Shown here piece after piece: positions 60,817-64,000 of a stretch of 64,000 nucleotides of DNA. The stretch is taken from positions 1 to 64,000 of the forward strand of contig NZ_WOWP01000026.1 in NCBI RefSeq assembly GCF_009741375.1. The letters run 5' to 3'. How positions within the stretch are numbered: the first letter of the stretch is position 1; each line of letters opens with the position of its first letter. Origin of the DNA: Flavobacterium rakeshii. Its GTDB lineage: Bacteria > Bacteroidota > Bacteroidia > Flavobacteriales > Flavobacteriaceae. The notes beneath the pieces are model-generated. The model was not told where the DNA came from, did not search any database, and saw only the letters and a program-made list of their open reading frames with translations. A program made the translations under genes and the position numbers.

Positions 60817-62040
60817 TTAAAATGTTGCCGCATCGATTACATAGCGATAGCGGGCTTCTTTATTTACAACTTTATCCCAGGCATCATTGATTTGATTTGC
60901 TTTAATAACCTGAATTTGGGGGCGAACACCATTGTCTGCACAATAATGTACTACCTCTTGTGTTTCAGGAATACCTCCAATTAAAGAAGAGTTAAAGTTT
61001 ACACGTGAGCTGGCAAGGGCAATGTTACTAACATTAATATTAAACCCTTCTGGCATACCTACAAAAGTAAATGTACCGAAAGGTTTTACACACGATACAT
61101 ATGGAGCTACATTAAACTGGTATGGAATTGTAGAAATCATGTAGTCCAGTTTTTTTCTGTAAGCCTGCAGATTTTTAAAATCTTTATCTACAACTATCAC
61201 TTCCTTAGCACCGAATGATTTAATGTCGGCTACTTTATCTGGTGATGTTGTGAATGCATATACTTCAGCTCCTTTAGACACAGCAAGCTTAACAGCTAAA
61301 TGTCCTAAACCACCAATACCGGCAACTCCTACTTTATCGCCAACTTTAAACTGTGCTCTCATTAAAGGAGAATAAGTTGTAATACCGGCACAAAGTAACG
61401 GCACAGCCTCTTCAAAGCTTATGTGCTGAGGTATATGTACCGCAAAATGATCTCTTACAACTATTTTATTAGAATAACCTCCTTGAGTAATACCTGTAGG
61501 CTCTGCCTGTGAAGGATAGCCATAAGTAAATACAGTTTGTCCTTTATCACAAAGGTGTTCTTCACCATGCGTACAACTGTTACACTCCATACAACTGTCT
61601 ACCATACAACCTACACCTGCCCTGTCTCCAACTTTAAATTTGGTAACATTTTTTCCTACAGCAGCTACAATCCCAACTATTTCATGACCGGGAACCTGAG
61701 GGTAAACCTGTTTTCCCCAATGTCCTTTTTCCTGATGTATATCGGAGTGACATATACTTGCAAATTTGATATCTATTAAAATATCATCATCACCTACTGG
61801 TCTGCGTTCAAATTCAAACGGACTCAGCTTTCCTGATTCATCAGTAGCAGCATATCCCTTTGTTTTAATATTTTTAGTAAAATCTGTCATATCAGTTAAA
61901 TCTAAATTATTATTTACATTATCGGCTGCAAAAGCTTCCATTTTGCTACCAAGCATTACTCCCGCTCCAGCCATTGCCGAACGTTGTAAAAAAGATCTTC
62001 TGGTGTGTTTTCCTTCCTGATTTTTATTCGTTTCTTCCAT
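60817..62040 (-). CDS. Zinc alcohol dehydrogenase with twin-arginine leader
   Basis: A 407-aa medium-chain dehydrogenase. Residues 1-38 are a Tat-like leader (TRRSFLQRSAMAGAGVML...). The catalytic zinc site CHSDIH, the structural zinc Cys set CMECNSCTHGEEHLC, and the NADP-type Rossmann motif GIGGLGHLAVKLA follow, as in the YahK/cinnamyl alcohol dehydrogenase group. It reduces aldehydes. An exported NADPH enzyme is unusual, though Tat can carry folded, cofactor-loaded proteins. The cupin lipoprotein gene ends 4 nt upstream. Confidence 0.92.
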   Translation of the reverse strand: MEETNKNQEGKHTRRSFLQRSAMAGAGVMLGSKMEAFAADNVNNNLDLTDMTDFTKNIKTKGYAATDESGKLSPFEFERRPVGDDDILIDIKFASICHSDIHQEKGHWGKQVYPQVPGHEIVGIVAAVGKNVTKFKVGDRAGVGCMVDSCMECNSCTHGEEHLCDKGQTVFTYGYPSQAEPTGITQGGYSNKIVVRDHFAVHIPQHISFEEAVPLLCAGITTYSPLMRAQFKVGDKVGVAGIGGLGHLAVKLAVSKGAEVYAFTTSPDKVADIKSFGAKEVIVVDKDFKNLQAYRKKLDYMISTIPYQFNVAPYVSCVKPFGTFTFVGMPEGFNINVSNIALASSRVNFNSSLIGGIPETQEVVHYCADNGVRPQIQVIKANQINDAWDKVVNKEARYRYVIDAATF

Positions 62041-62044
62041 AAAG

Positions 62045-62548
62045 TTAGTTTTTCACATTATTATATTGTTCATCAGTAACTGCTTCCATCCATTCCACAA
62101 TACCTTTCTCGGTATTAGGTACTATATACATTTGTTGTAAATCACTATCTTTACTTGCTCCGTGCCAGTGTCTAACATTAGGCGGACACTTTACAACATC
62201 ACCTTTATGCATTACTTCAACAGGCTGCCCTTCTATTTGATGATAACCTATACCATCTGTAATTATTAATATTTGCCCTCCCGGATGTGTATGCCAGTTA
62301 CTTCTCGCTCCAGGCTCAAAATATACATTCCCTACAAGTGTGGTATAAGTTGAGTCCATAGGAACAAGTCCATAGTTATAGGCATTTCCCGTAAAAAAAT
62401 CAGGTGAACCTTTCTCTCCCTGAGGAAAAATAAAATCTGTCTTTTCTATTGTGTTATCTTTCTGTACTATAGGGTTTTCCTTCGGCTTATTGTTGCAGGC
62501 CACAGCAGTAGAAATTAAAGCTACTACACATATTACTTTTTTGATCAT
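62045..62548 (-). CDS. Cupin-domain lipoprotein
   Basis: A 167-aa protein with a lipobox (TAVAC, Cys18) followed by a cupin of about 110 residues. Its metal motif is WHTHPGGQILIITDG and its second half has PPNVRHWHGASKD. It is a paralogue of the cytosolic cupin at 60.4 kb. The membrane-anchored form is followed 4 nt later by the Tat-leader dehydrogenase, so both products could act together in the periplasm. Function unknown. Confidence 0.88.
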   Translation of the reverse strand: MIKKVICVVALISTAVACNNKPKENPIVQKDNTIEKTDFIFPQGEKGSPDFFTGNAYNYGLVPMDSTYTTLVGNVYFEPGARSNWHTHPGGQILIITDGIGYHQIEGQPVEVMHKGDVVKCPPNVRHWHGASKDSDLQQMYIVPNTEKGIVEWMEAVTDEQYNNVKN

Positions 62549-62750
62549 AATTAAGTATTTACAAAGTAAAATCTTTCTTTAAAAAACATAACTAATTGAT
62601 TTTCACACAAATTTACTAAGCTAGTATCAGAAAAAATTATATTATACAAACCAAAAAGTAACATTATCAAACTTTTACAGTTACCAATGCCTTTTTTTAA
62701 GCCAGATGTTATTTAACTGTTTATTAAGAATTAACCTGATGCTTAAAACA

Positions 62751-63347
62751 TTATTCCAAAGGAATATCTTTAATAATTTTAGCAGGAACTCCTCCTACTA
62801 AAGTGTTTGGCTGGACATTTTTATTTACAACAGCTCCGGCTGCAATAACAGAGTTCTCACCAATTGTAACTCCGGGTAAAATTGTAGCTGCCGCGCCTAT
62901 CCATACATTATTTTTAATGATGACTTTAGCCGGGACCATTACATTACGTTTGGCGTAAGGTAACGGATGATTCTCTGAAGTTATGGTTACTCTTGGCCCA
63001 ATCATTACATTATCTTCAATAACAATCCCTCCCAAGTCCAGAAAACTGCAGGCATGGTTAATAAATACGTTTTTACCTAATACTATATGTTTACCAAAAT
63101 TGGTATGAAAAGGAGGAAATAATGTTGTAGAAGAATCAATATGCTTTCCTGTTATTTCTTCAAGAAGTAAACGAATATCTGACTTTGCAGTAGTATTATT
63201 AAGTTTTGATAAAAGAGAAAAAGTAATCTCAACCTGTTCAAATATATGTTTATACTCCGGATCATTTATAGGCACTGATTCCCCTTTAAGTAAACGATCA
63301 AAAATTGTAATTGAATTTCCGGTTTCATTACCTGTAGTATATCCCAT
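62751..63347 (-). CDS. Sugar O-acetyltransferase (MaaT/LacA type)
   Basis: A 198-aa left-handed beta-helix acetyltransferase. A short helical N-terminus leads to hexapeptide repeats (VFINHACSFLDLGGIVIED, IGPRVTITSENHPLPY with the catalytic His, VWIGAAATILPGVTIG, VVGGVPAK-like end). It transfers acetyl from acetyl-CoA to a sugar or similar hydroxyl. It is probably under control of the adjacent AraC regulator (82-nt gap). Confidence 0.9.
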   Translation of the reverse strand: MGYTTGNETGNSITIFDRLLKGESVPINDPEYKHIFEQVEITFSLLSKLNNTTAKSDIRLLLEEITGKHIDSSTTLFPPFHTNFGKHIVLGKNVFINHACSFLDLGGIVIEDNVMIGPRVTITSENHPLPYAKRNVMVPAKVIIKNNVWIGAAATILPGVTIGENSVIAAGAVVNKNVQPNTLVGGVPAKIIKDIPLE

Positions 63348-63429
63348 ATTTTCGATTTATTAAATATCACAAAATTATAGGTACTCCATATGATTCCGGT
63401 AATGATAATCAAATTAAAAATTAAACTAT

Positions 63430-64000
63430 TCAAACCTGTTCTAAACGAATAGTTTTAGGGTTTGTTCCGGTTTGCTTTTTAAAAAAATTATTGAAGTAAG
63501 TAGGATATTCAAACCCTAAGGCATATCCAACTTCACGAATATTCCAATTAGTATGTTGAAGTAAAGCTTTTGCTTCTGTCACAATACGTTCGGAAATATG
63601 AACCGAAGTAGGTTTACCTGTTATCTCTTTAACAGCTCTATTTAAGTAATTTACATGAACAGATAATACATCAGCATAATGTTGAGGGGTCCTTAACTTT
63701 AAAGGCATATCAGGAGTTTCAATTGGAAATTGACGTTCTAAAAGCTCAAAAAAGACAGATGTTAAACGAGATGTAGCATTTTTATGCTGATCGAAATTAA
63801 CCGAAGGTTCTATTTTCATAGCTTCATGCAAAATAAGATGGATATAATTCCTTATAAGATCATCTTTAAAGGAATAGTCAGTTTTTTGCTCTTCAAGCAT
63901 TTTTATAAAAATACTATTGAGAAACTCCCTCTGTTCAGAGCTTATTTTTAATACAGGTGTACCTCCCAATTTAAATAAAGGTGACTGCAATATACTTTCT
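63430..64000 (-). CDS. AraC-family regulator, 5' end beyond the window
   Basis: The open frame continues through the right edge without a start (the residues before LQSPLF read ESI), so the N-terminus is missing. The visible 190 residues hold a helical linker and the C-terminal AraC HTH pair (LSVHVNYLNRAVKEITG near 110 from the first visible residue, and VGYALGFEYPTYFNNFFKKQTG). It resembles regulators of about 290 aa with an N-terminal cupin. It is the likely local regulator of the minus-strand series. Confidence 0.88.
   Translation of the reverse strand, partial: ESILQSPLFKLGGTPVLKISSEQREFLNSIFIKMLEEQKTDYSFKDDLIRNYIHLILHEAMKIEPSVNFDQHKNATSRLTSVFFELLERQFPIETPDMPLKLRTPQHYADVLSVHVNYLNRAVKEITGKPTSVHISERIVTEAKALLQHTNWNIREVGYALGFEYPTYFNNFFKKQTGTNPKTIRLEQV

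Noticed and set aside
1..64000. CRISPR array, insertion sequence, prophage or integrative element
   Set aside because: No regularly spaced repeats, transposase or integrase genes, or terminal repeats were seen; the single tRNA gene shows no adjacent integrase or duplicated 3' end.

Overview
The window reads as an ordinary, gene-dense piece of a Flavobacteriaceae chromosome (Flavobacterium or a close relative). The evidence is low GC, short AT-rich spacers without Shine-Dalgarno sequences, many promoters of the Bacteroidetes type (TAnnTTTG near -7), a secreted protein with a C-terminal type IX sorting domain, an E1 alpha/beta fusion 2-oxoacid dehydrogenase, and many small conserved flavobacterial proteins. 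I see no insertion sequence, prophage, CRISPR array or rRNA. There is one tRNA (Ser, anticodon UGA). The last gene runs off the right edge.

Layout. 0.1-8.4 kb: acetyl-CoA synthetase (acs), an exported protein, a TPR-AAA+ ATPase coupled to a TPR membrane protein, a DinB-like protein, and on the minus strand an exonuclease with a cNMP/CBS/DUF294 protein. 8.5-15.4 kb: DUF2911 protein, a candidate small RNA, 2-oxoacid dehydrogenase E1, Na+/H+ antiporter, 2OG-Fe oxygenase, SUI1-like factor, AraC regulator. 15.5-22.4 kb: CoA transferase, an unexported solute-binding fold, transglutaminase, ung, MutS2-like ATPase, DCC thiol protein. 22.4-37.6 kb: T9SS cargo, aroC, LpxH-like phosphatase, small envelope proteins, ettA, hybrid histidine kinase, holA, a solitary HsdR-N nuclease fold with a glycosyltransferase, an OmpA lipoprotein and lpdA. 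37.7-51.5 kb: TPM and DUF305 proteins, NhaC antiporter, peroxiredoxin/thioredoxin set, an HMA-AraC fusion, tpx, then the envelope series dgkA-ftsK-lolA-lptF/G and ribBA, tRNA-Ser and a BCCT transporter.

The most distinctive region is 51.5-58.9 kb. A SufR-like Fe-S regulator faces a seven-gene plus-strand series: superoxide dismutase, DUF2480 protein, flavin reductase, tandem universal stress protein, ferredoxin-NADP reductase, a 2Fe-2S ferredoxin and an 8Fe ferredoxin. The sod promoter carries a perfect palindrome containing CAAC-N6-GTTG, the operator form known for cyanobacterial SufR, placed over the -33 box. A near-copy with a 5-nt spacer lies just before the regulator's start codon. I infer a self-regulated redox/Fe-S stress module that pairs superoxide removal with NADPH-to-ferredoxin electron flow.

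From 59.0 kb to the end, all genes are on the minus strand and look like a carbonyl or xenobiotic response island: a DLH-like hydrolase, a tautomerase, two paralogous cupins (one cytosolic, one lipoprotein), a zinc alcohol dehydrogenase with a twin-arginine leader, an acetyltransferase and an AraC-type regulator cut by the window edge.
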